64,000 nt of DNA from Acidimicrobiia bacterium (GCA_029210695.1 JARGFH010000003.1:1-64000); one strand, 5' to 3'. Numbered from the stretch's first letter, positions 14,850-23,530 are shown. Translations and numbers: made by a program. Notes: generated by a model from the letters alone, not told the origin.

Positions 14850-14896
14850 CCGCACTGCACCGCAATCATGCGGTTCTGAAAGGACCCACCTACTCC

Positions 14897-14924
14897 CGAC
14901 AACGCGCCCGCCGGCGCGTTGTCG
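14897..14924. terminator. bidirectional hairpin between bS22 and the membrane-protein gene
   Basis: CGACAACGCGC (14897-14907) pairs perfectly with GCGCGTTGTCG (14914-14924) around a CCGCCG loop: 11 bp, very stable, between two convergent genes. No U-run. Confidence 0.75.
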
Positions 14925-14944
14925 CTCGTGGGTAGCGCGTCCCC

Positions 14945-15616
14945 TCAGAGGCCCGGCGAAACGAGGCGGCGTGCGAGCAACCCGGCGCCGGCTGCGGCCG
15001 CAATGAGGAACCCAACGACCATAAGCGTGCGCCGTCCGCTCGTGGCAGGCGTCGGGCCGCGATTGCAGACACTTCCGGCCGCGATGACGTCATCGATCGT
15101 ATCATCCGGGTAGTAGGTCCCTCCGTAATCCCACAGGCCTGGGAGGAGATCCCCGAAAAGGAACTGCACGTTGTGTGGTTCGTCGGTCACGATCGTCGCC
15201 TCGAGCAGCGCGCCGCGCGGCAGTTCTTCGAGCATCGTTACCGTTTCCACGAAGGTCGTGGGCGCCTGACCGACTACAAAGACATACCGTTCTTGTGGAT
15301 TGATCGCTATTGCTTCCCAAAGGGTGAGCTCCGGCTCGACCGTCTTGAGCGAGACCGTCTCGACCTTTTCTGCGCCGCAAGGGCGGATCCGAAGGCTGAT
15401 GGCCCCGTCGGTTGGCGTCATTCCGACAGCCACCCGCGGCCCACCCGCTGGGTCGCCGCCGGCGGCCGGAGTCAGACCGATCGCCACCAGCATCACGGTC
15501 AGTCCGAGGATCAGAATGATGGCGAAAATCCAGTCCGGTGAGATATCCCACGCCGGGCGGCGATCCGGGATCAGATCCTGGCCGGAGCGATGGGACGAAG
15601 TGCCTACCGGTGTCAT
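14945..15616 (-). CDS. hypothetical membrane-anchored protein, two TM helices
   Basis: 223 residues, family not recognised. A cytosolic N terminus of about 28 residues is followed by a helix (WIFAIILILGLTVMLVAIGL), an extracytoplasmic domain of about 140 residues with two Cys (RPCG and SVCNRG) that could form a disulfide, and a C-terminal helix (LMVVGFLIAAAAGAGLLA) ending in RR. Its start overlaps the stop of the PAC2 gene by 4 nt, so the two are co-translated. Confidence 0.65.
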   Translation of the reverse strand: MTPVGTSSHRSGQDLIPDRRPAWDISPDWIFAIILILGLTVMLVAIGLTPAAGGDPAGGPRVAVGMTPTDGAISLRIRPCGAEKVETVSLKTVEPELTLWEAIAINPQERYVFVVGQAPTTFVETVTMLEELPRGALLEATIVTDEPHNVQFLFGDLLPGLWDYGGTYYPDDTIDDVIAAGSVCNRGPTPATSGRRTLMVVGFLIAAAAGAGLLARRLVSPGL

Positions 15617-16461
15617 TCCGGCTCGCGAAGGAAGCGTTCGATCTCGTTGACGAGACGCTCACCGGCTTCCGGCTCCATTATCAGGTCATCTGCGTCATCC
15701 TCCAGCCCTCCGACGTACTCCTGGAGCTCCGTCGACGCCGCCACCGCTGCTTCAATGTGACGGTGGAAAGCAATCGCTTCGATTTCGATTGCCTCCAGGT
15801 TGATCGCGATCCCGGTGATTTCAGAGGCCTTTTCGAGGAGGGCCATCATTGCCCTGGGATTGGGGTTGCCTGCCAGGTAGTGCGGAATGGCTGCCCAGAG
15901 TCCCACCGTCGAGAATCCCGCACTGCTGCAAGCCGCATTGAGCGCGCCGACGAGGCCCGTCGGCCCCTGATAGTCGGTAGCTAGGAGTTGGTTGTCCTTG
16001 AGAAGGGTCTCATCGCTGGCAACCGCCATGATGGGAACCGGCAACGTGTGTGCGACCCTGCCGATAAACGCACCAAAGAGGACGACGGCAGAGGCCTCCA
16101 TCTCGTGGAAGGCGTCGACGAGGTGATCGGTGAGGGTCGGCCACCGAAACTCTGGTTCGGGGCCTTCAACCACGACCAGATCGTGGTCCGCCCCCGGCAA
16201 GCGAGCACGCGACAGCCGGATGGCCGGCCACTCAATCCCCTGGGTAATCCCGTCGGTGATGTGAATCTCGGGCCTTGTCTGGCTGAAGTCGAAGAACTCC
16301 TCAGCACCGATGGAGGCGAGTAGTTCGACGTCCGTTGCCTGCTCGAGCAGGTAGGCGACGGCTCCACTGGCTGCGTCGGCCGCGTCGCTCCATCCGGAAA
16401 ACCCGACGAACACCGTCGGATCGCGCAACTCCGGTTGGCTGTGCCAGGTGAACGCCTTCAT
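15613..16461 (-). CDS. PAC2-family protein
   Basis: 282 residues of the PAC2 fold (named for eukaryotic proteasome assembly chaperone 2). Conserved pieces are VFVGFSGWSDAADAASGAVAYL at the start, DLVVVEGPEPEFRW, VVLFGAFIGRVAHTLPVP and GLWAAIPHYLAGNPNPRA. Actinobacteria carry one or more such proteins; a role in proteasome-type assembly is suggested by homology only and no proteasome gene is in the window. A TAGCCT box 8 nt before the ATG suggests a near-leaderless start; a 14-bp palindrome lies just upstream. Confidence 0.85.
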   Translation of the reverse strand: MKAFTWHSQPELRDPTVFVGFSGWSDAADAASGAVAYLLEQATDVELLASIGAEEFFDFSQTRPEIHITDGITQGIEWPAIRLSRARLPGADHDLVVVEGPEPEFRWPTLTDHLVDAFHEMEASAVVLFGAFIGRVAHTLPVPIMAVASDETLLKDNQLLATDYQGPTGLVGALNAACSSAGFSTVGLWAAIPHYLAGNPNPRAMMALLEKASEITGIAINLEAIEIEAIAFHRHIEAAVAASTELQEYVGGLEDDADDLIMEPEAGERLVNEIERFLREPE

Positions 16462-16469
16462 TGTGGATC

Positions 16470-16511
16470 AGGCTAGTTGGCGTTGGGTGCCCGGGCAGGT
16501 GACCGGTCACC
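16470..16511 (-). promoter_or_regulatory. PAC2 gene promoter with a palindrome at the -35 side
   Basis: TAGCCT (16475-16470, minus strand) lies 8 nt before the ATG. The perfect palindrome GGTGACCGGTCACC at 16498-16511 covers the place of the -35 and the copA stop codon, so it could be an operator. Confidence 0.4.
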
Positions 16512-18681
16512 GACCAAAACGGCGCAGGCGAAGGCTGTTTGAAACCACCGACACGCTGGATGACGCCATGGCAGCCGCCGCGAACATCGGGTTGAGGAAC
16601 CCCAGTGCGGCGAGCGGGATCATGGCGGTGTTATAGAAGAAAGCCCAGAAGAGGTTCTGCTTGATGGTTCGGAACGTCGCCCTGGCCAGCCCCATTGCGG
16701 TGTTGGCCAGCGTCGGATCCCCGGACATCAGTATGACGTCGCCTGCTTCGATGGCTATGTCGGTCCCCGTTCCCACCGCCATGCCCAGGTCGGCTCTGAT
16801 GAGGGCAGGTGCATCATTGATTCCATCACCCACGAAAGCAACCCGCCGACCGTCGGCCTGCAGTCTGGCGACTTCAGCCGCCTTGTCACCCGGAAGAACC
16901 TCAGCGAGTACCCGATCGATTCCTACCGAGCGGGCAATCGAGTCCGCCGTTCTCTGGTTGTCGCCGGTGAGCATGGCTACTTCAACGTGCATCTCTCGAA
17001 GGTGTTGTACGGCGGGGGCCGCAGTCGGACGAAGGACGTCCGCAACGGCCAGGGCACCCCTTGCCTCGCCGTCCCATCCTGCCAGGAACGACGTGTGCCC
17101 CTCGTCCGCCGACTGCTCGAGGGAGTTGGTGTAACGCTGGGGGAGTTGGTGGCCCTGGTCGGCCAGGAACTTGGCCGTACCGACCGTCACGCGGATTCCG
17201 TCTACGGTTCCAACCACGCCGCCCCCCGGGAAGTTCTCGAAGTCGGAAACCGTTCCGAGTTCGATGTCTCGTTCCTCGGCGCCGAGCGCGACGGCTCTAG
17301 CGATGGGGTGCTCCGAAGCTCCCTCGACCGAACCGGCCAGATAGAGGAACCGGTTGGTGTCCTCGTCGGTGACGACTTTGGCGAGGCTCATGAGCCCGCG
17401 GGTGAGGGTTCCGGTCTTGTCGAACACCACGGTGTCTATCGACCTGGCTCGTTCAAAGATCTCCGCCCCCTTGAACACGACGCCGAGTTCGGCACCGCGC
17501 CCGCTGCCGACCATGATCGCGGTCGGTGTGGCGAGTCCCAGAGCACACGGGCAGGCGATTATCAACACCGCCACCGCCGCCCGAACCGCCGGCGAGATCT
17601 CTCCGCCGATTCCCATCCACAACGCCAAGGTTGCCACGGCGATGAGGATGACAACGGGGACGAACACCCCGGATACCCGGTCGGCGAGCTGTTGGATGGG
17701 CGCTTTCGATGCCTGTGCATCGGCGACGAGCTTGACGATCTGCTGCAGGGCTGTCTCCTGCCCCACCCTGGTGGCGCGTGCGGTGATACGGCCCTGCTGG
17801 TTGAGTGTTGCACCGAAGACTTCGTCGCCAATCGTCTTGTCGATCGGCATCGACTCGCCGGTGAGCATGCTCTCGTCGAGCGAAGATGCTCCTTCGGTGA
17901 TCTCGCCGTCCGTCGGGATCTTTTCCCCCGGCTTGATCACCATCAGATCGCCTGCCTGGACCTCTTCGATAGGCACCATGACCTCGACGCCGTCCCGAAG
18001 CAAACGGGCTTCTTTTGCCCCCAACTCGAGGAGCTTGGTAACGGCGGCTGAAGCCCTTCCTTTGGCCCGGGCCTCGAAGTACCGACCGAGGAGAATGAAG
18101 GTGATGATGGCGCCGGCCGTCTCGAAAAAGATCGCCTCGCCCGCGAAGATCGCCCAGATCGAGAAGAAGTAGGCAGAGAGGGTCCCGATCGAAACCAGTG
18201 TGTCCATGCTGGCTCCGAATGAGCGGAGCTGCTTCCCGGCGACTTTGTGGAACTGCCAGCCGAACACGAACTCCACCGGGGTCACTAGCGCCCATTGGAG
18301 CAGGTGGCTCCAGCGTTCGTCGGGGCCGAACATGCCAAGGACCAGGACGGGGACTGTGAAAAGGGCGGCAAGCAGGAAGTTGCGCCACTGGAAGCGCTCC
18401 TCTTCCGAGTACCGTTCAACCTGAGTGATCCGCTCATCATCTTCGTTGACGAGATTGATCTTGTAGCCGATCTTGGAAACCGCGGCCCGCAACGCCTCGA
18501 TATCGACGGCTTCGGCGATGTCGACCCTGGCTTCACCGCCTGCGTAGTTGACCACCGCCTCTACGCCTTCCTGGCGATTGAGCACGCGTTCAACACGCAC
18601 CGCGCACGATGCGCACGTCATTCCCTCAACGTCGAACGTCAGGGTGTCGGTAGCGGTTGGGGGTTTTGACATAGTGGGCAA
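16507..18681 (-). CDS. copA: copper-translocating P-type ATPase
   Basis: P1B-type ATPase that pumps Cu(I) out of the cytosol. 724 residues: an N-terminal heavy-metal-associated domain with GMTCASC (Cys23, Cys26), paired membrane helices, the actuator motif GE (MLTGESMP), the membrane CPC motif at 377-379 ([15 protein letters not shown]), the phosphorylation site DKTGTLT (Asp421), the nucleotide-domain SEHP, and [13 protein letters not shown] plus the C-terminal [23 protein letters not shown] segment indicate the Cu(I) class. It is third in csoR-copZ-copA, the classic CsoR copper-efflux unit, 35 nt after copZ. ATG 18672 is an alternative start. Confidence 0.95.
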   Translation of the reverse strand: MPTMSKPPTATDTLTFDVEGMTCASCAVRVERVLNRQEGVEAVVNYAGGEARVDIAEAVDIEALRAAVSKIGYKINLVNEDDERITQVERYSEEERFQWRNFLLAALFTVPVLVLGMFGPDERWSHLLQWALVTPVEFVFGWQFHKVAGKQLRSFGASMDTLVSIGTLSAYFFSIWAIFAGEAIFFETAGAIITFILLGRYFEARAKGRASAAVTKLLELGAKEARLLRDGVEVMVPIEEVQAGDLMVIKPGEKIPTDGEITEGASSLDESMLTGESMPIDKTIGDEVFGATLNQQGRITARATRVGQETALQQIVKLVADAQASKAPIQQLADRVSGVFVPVVILIAVATLALWMGIGGEISPAVRAAVAVLIIACPCALGLATPTAIMVGSGRGAELGVVFKGAEIFERARSIDTVVFDKTGTLTRGLMSLAKVVTDEDTNRFLYLAGSVEGASEHPIARAVALGAEERDIELGTVSDFENFPGGGVVGTVDGIRVTVGTAKFLADQGHQLPQRYTNSLEQSADEGHTSFLAGWDGEARGALAVADVLRPTAAPAVQHLREMHVEVAMLTGDNQRTADSIARSVGIDRVLAEVLPGDKAAEVARLQADGRRVAFVGDGINDAPALIRADLGMAVGTGTDIAIEAGDVILMSGDPTLANTAMGLARATFRTIKQNLFWAFFYNTAMIPLAALGFLNPMFAAAAMASSSVSVVSNSLRLRRFGR

Positions 18682-18716
18682 CCTTCGGATAGGCGGGCGC
18701 CGCCGACGTTCACGCC

Positions 18717-18926
18717 CTAGCGGGTGACTTCGTAGCCCTGACCCTCGATGGCGCCGATGATGGCGTCGAGTTCCAGCGCTGTGTCATCCCAGGTGACGTC
18801 GACGGTTCGGGGCTCGATGTGAACCTCAGCAACCGTTACACCGGCAAGGTCATTGAGGGCGCCCTCTATGGACATCTTGCAATGGCCGCAAGAAATGTCG
18901 GGAACGGAAAGGGTTTGAGTGGTCAT
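18717..18926 (-). CDS. copZ: copper chaperone (heavy-metal-associated domain)
   Basis: 69 residues forming one HMA domain. The Cu(I)-binding pair is Cys13 and Cys16 in [14 protein letters not shown]; the rest ([26 protein letters not shown]) is the standard betaalphabeta repeat. It hands Cu(I) to CopA and to CsoR in the cytosol. It overlaps csoR by 4 nt (ATGA), so the two are co-translated. Confidence 0.93.
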   Translation of the reverse strand: MTTQTLSVPDISCGHCKMSIEGALNDLAGVTVAEVHIEPRTVDVTWDDTALELDAIIGAIEGQGYEVTR

Positions 18927-19222
18927 AGTGCCTCCAGGTTGGGAGCGGGTCCGGTAACGGCCGCGGTGTACTTCATGACTTCCATCAGCTCGTCGACGAC
19001 TTCCAGCGTTCTCCCCTCATCAACCGCGTGAGCGACGCACGTCTCCAGATGGTTCTGGAGAAGAATCCGGTTGACCTTCTCGAGCGAACCCTGGAGGGCA
19101 GATACCTGCTTCATTATCTCGGGGCAGTACCGATCGTCGTCCACCATGCCGATCACGCCATCGAGGTGACCCCGTACGGTCTTGAGCCGATTGAGGGCGG
19201 CCTTCTTGTGGACTTCTTGCAT
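18923..19222 (-). CDS. csoR: CsoR-family copper-sensing repressor
   Basis: All-helical repressor that leaves its operator when it binds Cu(I). 99 residues from the ATG at 19222. The Cu(I) triad is Cys33 (RYCPEIMKQV), His58 and Cys62 (NHLETCVAHAV), with exactly the spacing of M. tuberculosis CsoR (36, 61, 65). The in-frame start 7 codons upstream would lie inside the promoter and is rejected. A GC-rich inverted repeat immediately upstream suggests autoregulation of csoR-copZ-copA. Confidence 0.95.
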   Translation of the reverse strand: MQEVHKKAALNRLKTVRGHLDGVIGMVDDDRYCPEIMKQVSALQGSLEKVNRILLQNHLETCVAHAVDEGRTLEVVDELMEVMKYTAAVTGPAPNLEAL

Positions 19223-19228
19223 GACCGC

Positions 19229-19257
19229 ACTATAGCACCCCACCTGGGGTGGGGTAA
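19229..19257 (-). promoter_or_regulatory. csoR promoter and CsoR operator, leaderless
   Basis: On the minus strand TATAGT (19234-19229) lies 6 nt before the csoR ATG, so the message probably starts at the ATG. The spacer upstream holds the inverted repeat ACCCCA..CCTGGGGTGGGGT (about 19237-19255), GC-rich and of the form known for CsoR operators. Bound repressor would block the polymerase. Confidence 0.7.
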
Positions 19258-19288
19258 GACCCCGTCGGGTTTGGTGAGGAATGGGCCA

Positions 19289-19319
19289 AGGCCCCGGGGA
19301 GGGTGGGTATCCGGGGCCT
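19289..19319 (-). terminator. GC-rich hairpin between csoR and the small zinc-finger gene
   Basis: AGGCCCCGG (19289-19297) and CCGGGGCCT (19311-19319) make a perfect 9-bp stem with a 13-nt loop. On the minus strand it lies about 115 nt past the stop of the gene at 19434 and before the csoR promoter. No U-run. Confidence 0.5.
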
Positions 19320-19433
19320 CGGCGAGATGGCGCCTGCGGAAGTGGGGAGTGCCGAGGGCGCCAAGCTTTGTTATCTGTGCAATCGCAGGATGAGGTCGGA
19401 ACAAGTGATTCCGAAACGACGTCCTGTTCGCTG

Positions 19434-19631
19434 CTACGTGCCTTCAGGAACGATCCTGCCCCGGACTCGTGGGAATTTCACGGGCGCATGGGCGTAGCAG
19501 TGCTCGCGCCGGTTGTACTGCGAAAGCCTTGTGTCGCAGTTCGAATCGGCGCAGACACGACCGGTTGTGAAGGTCTTTGAGGGACGAACTCCCCCTCGAA
19601 GACGCCGTCCTTTGAGTGTGTTGTCTGCCAT
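19434..19631 (-). CDS. small zinc-finger-like protein, 65 residues
   Basis: A 65-residue basic protein. Residues 27-48 read CADSNCDTRLSQYNRREHC and then YAH: Cys27, Cys32, Cys45 and His48, a CxxxxC...CxxH set fit to bind one zinc. I have seen the TRLSxYN...CxxH pattern in actinobacterial small proteins, but the function is unknown to me. A strong GAGGAG is placed about 7 nt before the ATG at 19631, and the upstream region has a clear inverted repeat, so this is a real, probably regulated gene. Confidence 0.65.
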   Translation of the reverse strand: MADNTLKGRRLRGGVRPSKTFTTGRVCADSNCDTRLSQYNRREHCYAHAPVKFPRVRGRIVPEGT

Positions 19632-19667
19632 GTTGGGCCTCCTCAGGCCTATGTTCCCCGTACAACG

Positions 19668-19703
19668 CTGGCGAGGTTAGATCTATTTCCACTATCTCGC
19701 CAG
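19668..19703 (-). promoter_or_regulatory. inverted repeat upstream of the small zinc-finger gene
   Basis: CTGGCGAG (19668-19675) and CTCGCCAG (19696-19703) are perfect inverted 8-mers separated by 20 AT-rich nt, in an otherwise GC-rich genome. Their centres are 28 bp apart. This looks like a double operator or a regulated promoter; the stretch from here to 19913 otherwise shows no gene. Confidence 0.45.
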
Positions 19704-19913
19704 TGTATATTCGATTTCCCCTGTTCTACGTACCCGATGTCATTGCCGGATGAATAAATCGTATGCGACAAATCTCACAGGAGCGTTAACGCCGGGTGAA
19801 GATCCGGTAAGAACCCCCCGGGGCTTCTTGTGTGTGTCGACACGAGGGTTCTCATGCCCCTTATACGCTCGGGGGCGGGCCGTGGTTCCCGGGAAAGCCC
19901 GGATTTCGCCCGG

Positions 19914-21872
19914 CTACCGGCTGATGCCCAGCTTCGCCAGAAACGCGGCGTTGGATGGTTCTCGCCCGAGGAAGTCACGGAGGAGCTCTGCGGCATCCTT
20001 GGATCCATTCGGCTCTAGGACGGCCTTCCGGTATGAACGGCCGACCTCCGGGTTGGTGACGCCTGCTTCAGAGAACTTGCTGAACATGTCGTCGCCGAAG
20101 ACCTCAGACCACAGGTATCCGTAGTAGCCGGCGTCGTAGCCGCCCATGAGGTGGCCGAAACTCGAGGGGAAGAACGTGTCTTCATGGGGTGGAAACAGCG
20201 TGATCTCCTGCGATTCGGTCAGTATCGCATCGAGGTCGCGATCGTCTCGCGGTCCGTGCATACCCATGTCGAGCCACCCGAAGGAGATCTGCCGGAGGGT
20301 GGTGAGCGCAACGTTGAGATCCCGGGCGGCGACGAGTTGCTCGACCAGGTGAGTGGGAATCGGTTCTCCCGTCTGATAGTGCCGGGCGAACCGGCCCAGC
20401 ACCTCCGCGTTCCAGCACCAGTTCTCCATGATTTGTGAAGGTGCCTCGACGAAGTCCCACTCGGTGTTGGCAGCTGAGAATCGCACGAATTCCGCCCTGG
20501 TGAGTGACATGTGGAGGATGTGGCCGAATTCGTGGAACAGGGTGACAACCTCGTTGTGCTGTAGCAACGAGGGCTTGCCGGTGGTCGGTTTCGTGAAATT
20601 GGCGACGATAGCGGAGACGGGTGTCTCGAACCCCCCACCGGCAGATAGATGGCCCGGCACCAGCGGGAAGGCAGCCGCGTGGCTGTACTTGCCCTGGCGC
20701 GGAAACAAGTCGGCGAAGAAGTGGGCAATCAGCTCTCCGGAGGCCGTATCCCGGACCTGATACAAGGTGACATCGTTATGCCATGCACCGGGCGACTCGA
20801 TCCGCTGGTAGTCGAGCCCGAAGACCTCGCCGGTGATCGCAAACATGCCTTCGATGACTTGCTCGATCGGGAAGTACTGCGCTACCTCGTTCGGATCAAC
20901 ACCGTATCGCTCTTTGCGAAGCCGGGTGTCGTAATAGCGATAGTCCCATCCACGCAAAGTGTCGTCGTAGCCGTCTTTCTGCAGGAGGGCGGTCATCGTC
21001 GCTCGTTCCTGTCCGCCCTTTGCGGACAGGGGTGGGATGAGGCCCTCATAGAACTCGAACACCGCCTCGGGGCGCTTCGCCATCTTGACTTCCATGCTGT
21101 GGTGCGCCCATGAGGGTTGGTCGAAGATCGCGGCGATTCGTTCCCTGATTCGAACGGCTTCCTCGAGGATCGGCCGGTTGGATTCGACCGCCTGAGTGTT
21201 GAACTTGAACGTCAGTTGCTCACGCAGGTCTCGACGCCTGGCGCTCTCCATGAATGGGACGACGTCCGGATAGTCCATCGAGATCTTGAGGCTTCCCTCC
21301 TCATCTCCAGGCTTGAGCTGGGCTGCGTAGCCGTCGGGTAGCCCATCGAGATCCGCGGACGTGACGATCAGGTAATCCTCGTACTCGGCCAGGTTCTTGG
21401 AGAACGCCACAGAGAGCTCGACCAGCCGGTCCTGATGATCCTTGAGCTCTGCTCGCGCCTCGTCACCCAGCTCGTGCCCGGCCCGGCGAAAGTCCCGCAT
21501 CGTGAAGTCGAGAAAGCGACGCTGCTGGGGCGTGAGTCGACGGGCTTCTTCCGTTTCGGAGAACTCCCTGACGGCCTCGTAGAGGTCCTGTCGGAATTCG
21601 AGTTCGACCTGCCACTTCGACAGACGCTCTTCGGCTTCCCGGGCGGTATTACGGATGTCCTCCTCGGTTGAGACGTTCCCGAGGAACGGTCCCCGACCGT
21701 ACGCATGACCCACGAGAACGGCGAGGGAATCGAGCGGCTGCATGGTGTTGGCGAACGTGCGATCGCCGGTGAGGTCAACGATCTCCTGGATCAGCTGGTT
21801 GCCGCCGGACACGGCTCGGTCGACGGTCGCATGAATGGAGGCCCCGGTAGCGGAGGTGTAGTCGAATGGCAT
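19914..21872 (-). CDS. M3-family oligopeptidase (thimet oligopeptidase-like)
   Basis: Cytosolic zinc endopeptidase cleaving short peptides. 652 residues from the ATG at 21872; a longer reading to 22040 runs into the divergent SDR gene and is rejected. The zinc motif HEFGH is at 447-451, with the third ligand Glu about 28 residues on in FVEAPSQIMENW. C-terminal GGYDAGYYGYLWSEVFGDDMF is typical of the M3A group. No signal peptide. TATCGT 6 nt before the ATG points to a leaderless message. Confidence 0.93.
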   Translation of the reverse strand: MPFDYTSATGASIHATVDRAVSGGNQLIQEIVDLTGDRTFANTMQPLDSLAVLVGHAYGRGPFLGNVSTEEDIRNTAREAEERLSKWQVELEFRQDLYEAVREFSETEEARRLTPQQRRFLDFTMRDFRRAGHELGDEARAELKDHQDRLVELSVAFSKNLAEYEDYLIVTSADLDGLPDGYAAQLKPGDEEGSLKISMDYPDVVPFMESARRRDLREQLTFKFNTQAVESNRPILEEAVRIRERIAAIFDQPSWAHHSMEVKMAKRPEAVFEFYEGLIPPLSAKGGQERATMTALLQKDGYDDTLRGWDYRYYDTRLRKERYGVDPNEVAQYFPIEQVIEGMFAITGEVFGLDYQRIESPGAWHNDVTLYQVRDTASGELIAHFFADLFPRQGKYSHAAAFPLVPGHLSAGGGFETPVSAIVANFTKPTTGKPSLLQHNEVVTLFHEFGHILHMSLTRAEFVRFSAANTEWDFVEAPSQIMENWCWNAEVLGRFARHYQTGEPIPTHLVEQLVAARDLNVALTTLRQISFGWLDMGMHGPRDDRDLDAILTESQEITLFPPHEDTFFPSSFGHLMGGYDAGYYGYLWSEVFGDDMFSKFSEAGVTNPEVGRSYRKAVLEPNGSKDAAELLRDFLGREPSNAAFLAKLGISR

Positions 21873-21878
21873 GCCGAA

Positions 21879-21902
21879 ACGATAGTGCGGCTTCGCTACC
21901 GT
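21879..21902. promoter_or_regulatory. divergent leaderless promoters of the M3 peptidase and SDR genes
   Basis: Only 36 nt separate the two start codons. Minus strand: TATCGT (21884-21879) and 6 nt to the ATG at 21872. Plus strand: TACCGT (21897-21902) and 6 nt to the ATG at 21909. The two -10 boxes almost touch, so the promoters must interfere. Confidence 0.5.
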
Positions 21903-21908
21903 GAGGCC

Positions 21909-22676
21909 ATGGATACAGGTTTGGGCGGCAAGCGCGTACTCGTCACCGGAGGCGCGGGAGGTATCGGGGCCGCCGTCGTCAGGGCCTTCGCTTCCGAAGG
22001 AGCCGCCGTGGCGGTGCACTACCACTCCTCGCGAGAACAAGCCGAGGTCCTCAGCGCCGAGGTTGGCGGCATTGCGTTGTTTGCCGATCTGACCGTTGAG
22101 GAACAGTCGGCCGAGTTGATTCCCGCTGCAGCCGCGGGTCTAGGGGGTCTGGATGTGTGCGTTGCCAACGCCGGAGCTTATCCGGCCGACCCGACGCCGT
22201 TGTGGGAGATGTCGCTCGAGCGCTGGCACAGGGTGCTCGACGCCAACCTGACGTCGGTGTTCTTGACCGCTCGCGGGTTCCTTCGTCACGTTCGGCAGAC
22301 GGGAGCCGGGAACCTCGTGCTAGTCGGGTCGACTGCCGGCACGTTCGGTGAAGCCGGGCACTCGGACTACGCGGCTGCCAAGGGAGCGATCGGCTCCGGG
22401 TTGCTGGCCTCGCTGAAGAACGAGGTGGTTGACCTCGGCCCGGGCGTGCGTGTGAACGCGGTCGCTCCAGGTTGGACGGCCACCCCCCGGCGGGTCTCAG
22501 CCGGGATCGATCCGCGGCACTTCGAGCGGGCCACCTCGACGATGGCCCTCAAGAAACTCGCCACTCCCGAGGACGTGGCAGCTCAGGTGGTCGTGCTTGC
22601 GTCTGATCGTCTGTCCGGACACGTGACGGGTCAACTCGTGACGGTCTCCGGCGGCATGGAAGGCCGCCTCATCTGA
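21909..22676 (+). CDS. short-chain dehydrogenase/reductase
   Basis: NAD(P)-dependent oxidoreductase of 255 residues (classical SDR). The cofactor loop is TGGAGGIG at 13-20, NAGAYP follows at about 90, and the catalytic set is Ser141, Tyr154 and Lys158 (SDYAAAKGA). The C-terminal LVTVSGGMEGRLI is typical. It resembles 3-oxoacyl-ACP reductases (FabG-like), but the substrate is not deducible. I chose the ATG at 21909 because the earlier in-frame start lies in the opposite gene. Its stop codon is followed at once by a palindromic repeat. Confidence 0.87.
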   Translation: MDTGLGGKRVLVTGGAGGIGAAVVRAFASEGAAVAVHYHSSREQAEVLSAEVGGIALFADLTVEEQSAELIPAAAAGLGGLDVCVANAGAYPADPTPLWEMSLERWHRVLDANLTSVFLTARGFLRHVRQTGAGNLVLVGSTAGTFGEAGHSDYAAAKGAIGSGLLASLKNEVVDLGPGVRVNAVAPGWTATPRRVSAGIDPRHFERATSTMALKKLATPEDVAAQVVVLASDRLSGHVTGQLVTVSGGMEGRLI

Positions 22677-22789
22677 GTTTTCTCCGCAATGCTGTGTATT
22701 GCCACGGTCCATTGCATTGCGGAGAAAACCATCTCCCGTTTCTCGGCAATGCTGTGTATTGCCACGGTCCATTGCATTGCGGAGAAAAC
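22677..22789. repeat. tandem pair of palindromic repeat units, locus 1
   Basis: Unit 1 (22677-22729) has 15-bp perfect arms, GTTTTCTCCGCAATG and CATTGCGGAGAAAAC; unit 2 (22738-22789) has the same arms with one mismatch. The two share a 44-nt identical stretch and start 60 nt apart. The pair fills the whole gap between the SDR stop and the stop of the convergent TSUP gene. Related units occur at 39784-39892. Confidence 0.85.
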
Positions 22790-23530
22790 TCAGAAGAAGA
22801 GCATTCGGGTGGCGGCGACCACCGCCATCACGATGATCACCCATCGGATCCATCCTGCCCCCTTGGCGACGGCTAGGCGGGTGGCAAGGATGGCTCCGCT
22901 CACGTTGCCGATGCCCATGACCAGCCCGTAAGACCAGTTGACCTGGGCGGCCGAGGCGAACAGCAGCAGCGCTACCGGCGTGTAGACCAGGATCAAGAAG
23001 ACCTTGGCAGCATTACCGCGCACCAGATCCAATCCGCCTCCGACGACCAGGGCCGCCAGCAACAGGAATCCGACACCCGCCTGCACAAACCCGCCGTAAA
23101 AGCCAACCCCGAAGAAGATCAAGCTTCTGAGGGGCTCGCGGATCGACTTCTCCTGTCCACCGAGCCACTGTGACGGCTTGATCAACACAGACGCAGCTAC
23201 GAGCACGAGGACGAATGCGAACACCTTCGTCATCGCCTCTGAGTCGAGCCGCGTTGCGATCCACGCACCCGTGATGGCACCGATCACCGTCGCCGGGACG
23301 AGTGGAACGACCTTTCTCCAGTCGAGTTTGCCCGCTCGACGAAAACCCGCAACGGCTGCGACTTGCGCCATCAGGATGGCGATCCGGTTTGTTCCGTTGG
23401 CGATGCCTGCGTCACCGAGCGCTTCGAGGAGCACGGGGATCGTGATGACCGACCCACCGCCGGCCACGGTATTGACGAAGCCTGCCGCGAATCCGGCCGC
23501 AATCAACAGCGCTGCCGTGAGGGGATCCAT
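22790..23530 (-). CDS. TSUP (TauE/SafE)-family membrane transporter
   Basis: 246 residues with about eight hydrophobic helices and the two family half-motifs: GFAAGFVNTVAGGGSVITIP near the N terminus and FGVGFYGGFVQAGVGFLLL in the middle. Members move sulfite, sulfonates or other small anions across the cytoplasmic membrane; substrate unknown. The ATG at 23530 is chosen as it directly precedes helix 1; a 31-residue hydrophilic extension upstream is not family-like. TAACAT lies 8 nt upstream. Confidence 0.87.
   Translation of the reverse strand: MDPLTAALLIAAGFAAGFVNTVAGGGSVITIPVLLEALGDAGIANGTNRIAILMAQVAAVAGFRRAGKLDWRKVVPLVPATVIGAITGAWIATRLDSEAMTKVFAFVLVLVAASVLIKPSQWLGGQEKSIREPLRSLIFFGVGFYGGFVQAGVGFLLLAALVVGGGLDLVRGNAAKVFLILVYTPVALLLFASAAQVNWSYGLVMGIGNVSGAILATRLAVAKGAGWIRWVIIVMAVVAATRMLFF

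Noticed and set aside
17354-18172. 272-codon frame antisense to copA, and similar long antisense frames within panB, purF, purD and the amidohydrolase
   Set aside because: High GC content leaves few stops on the opposite strand. None shows a family motif, and the sense genes are unmistakable.
22677-22789. CRISPR array from the two 44-nt identical stretches
   Set aside because: Only two repeats, a 16-nt gap between them, internal palindromes and no cas genes. It is a palindromic repeat pair.
22689-22931. Open reading frames inside the repeat (MLCIATVHCIAEKT repeated)
   Set aside because: The repeat-encoded peptide is a by-product of the 60-bp period (20 codons); the frame then runs antisense into the TSUP gene.
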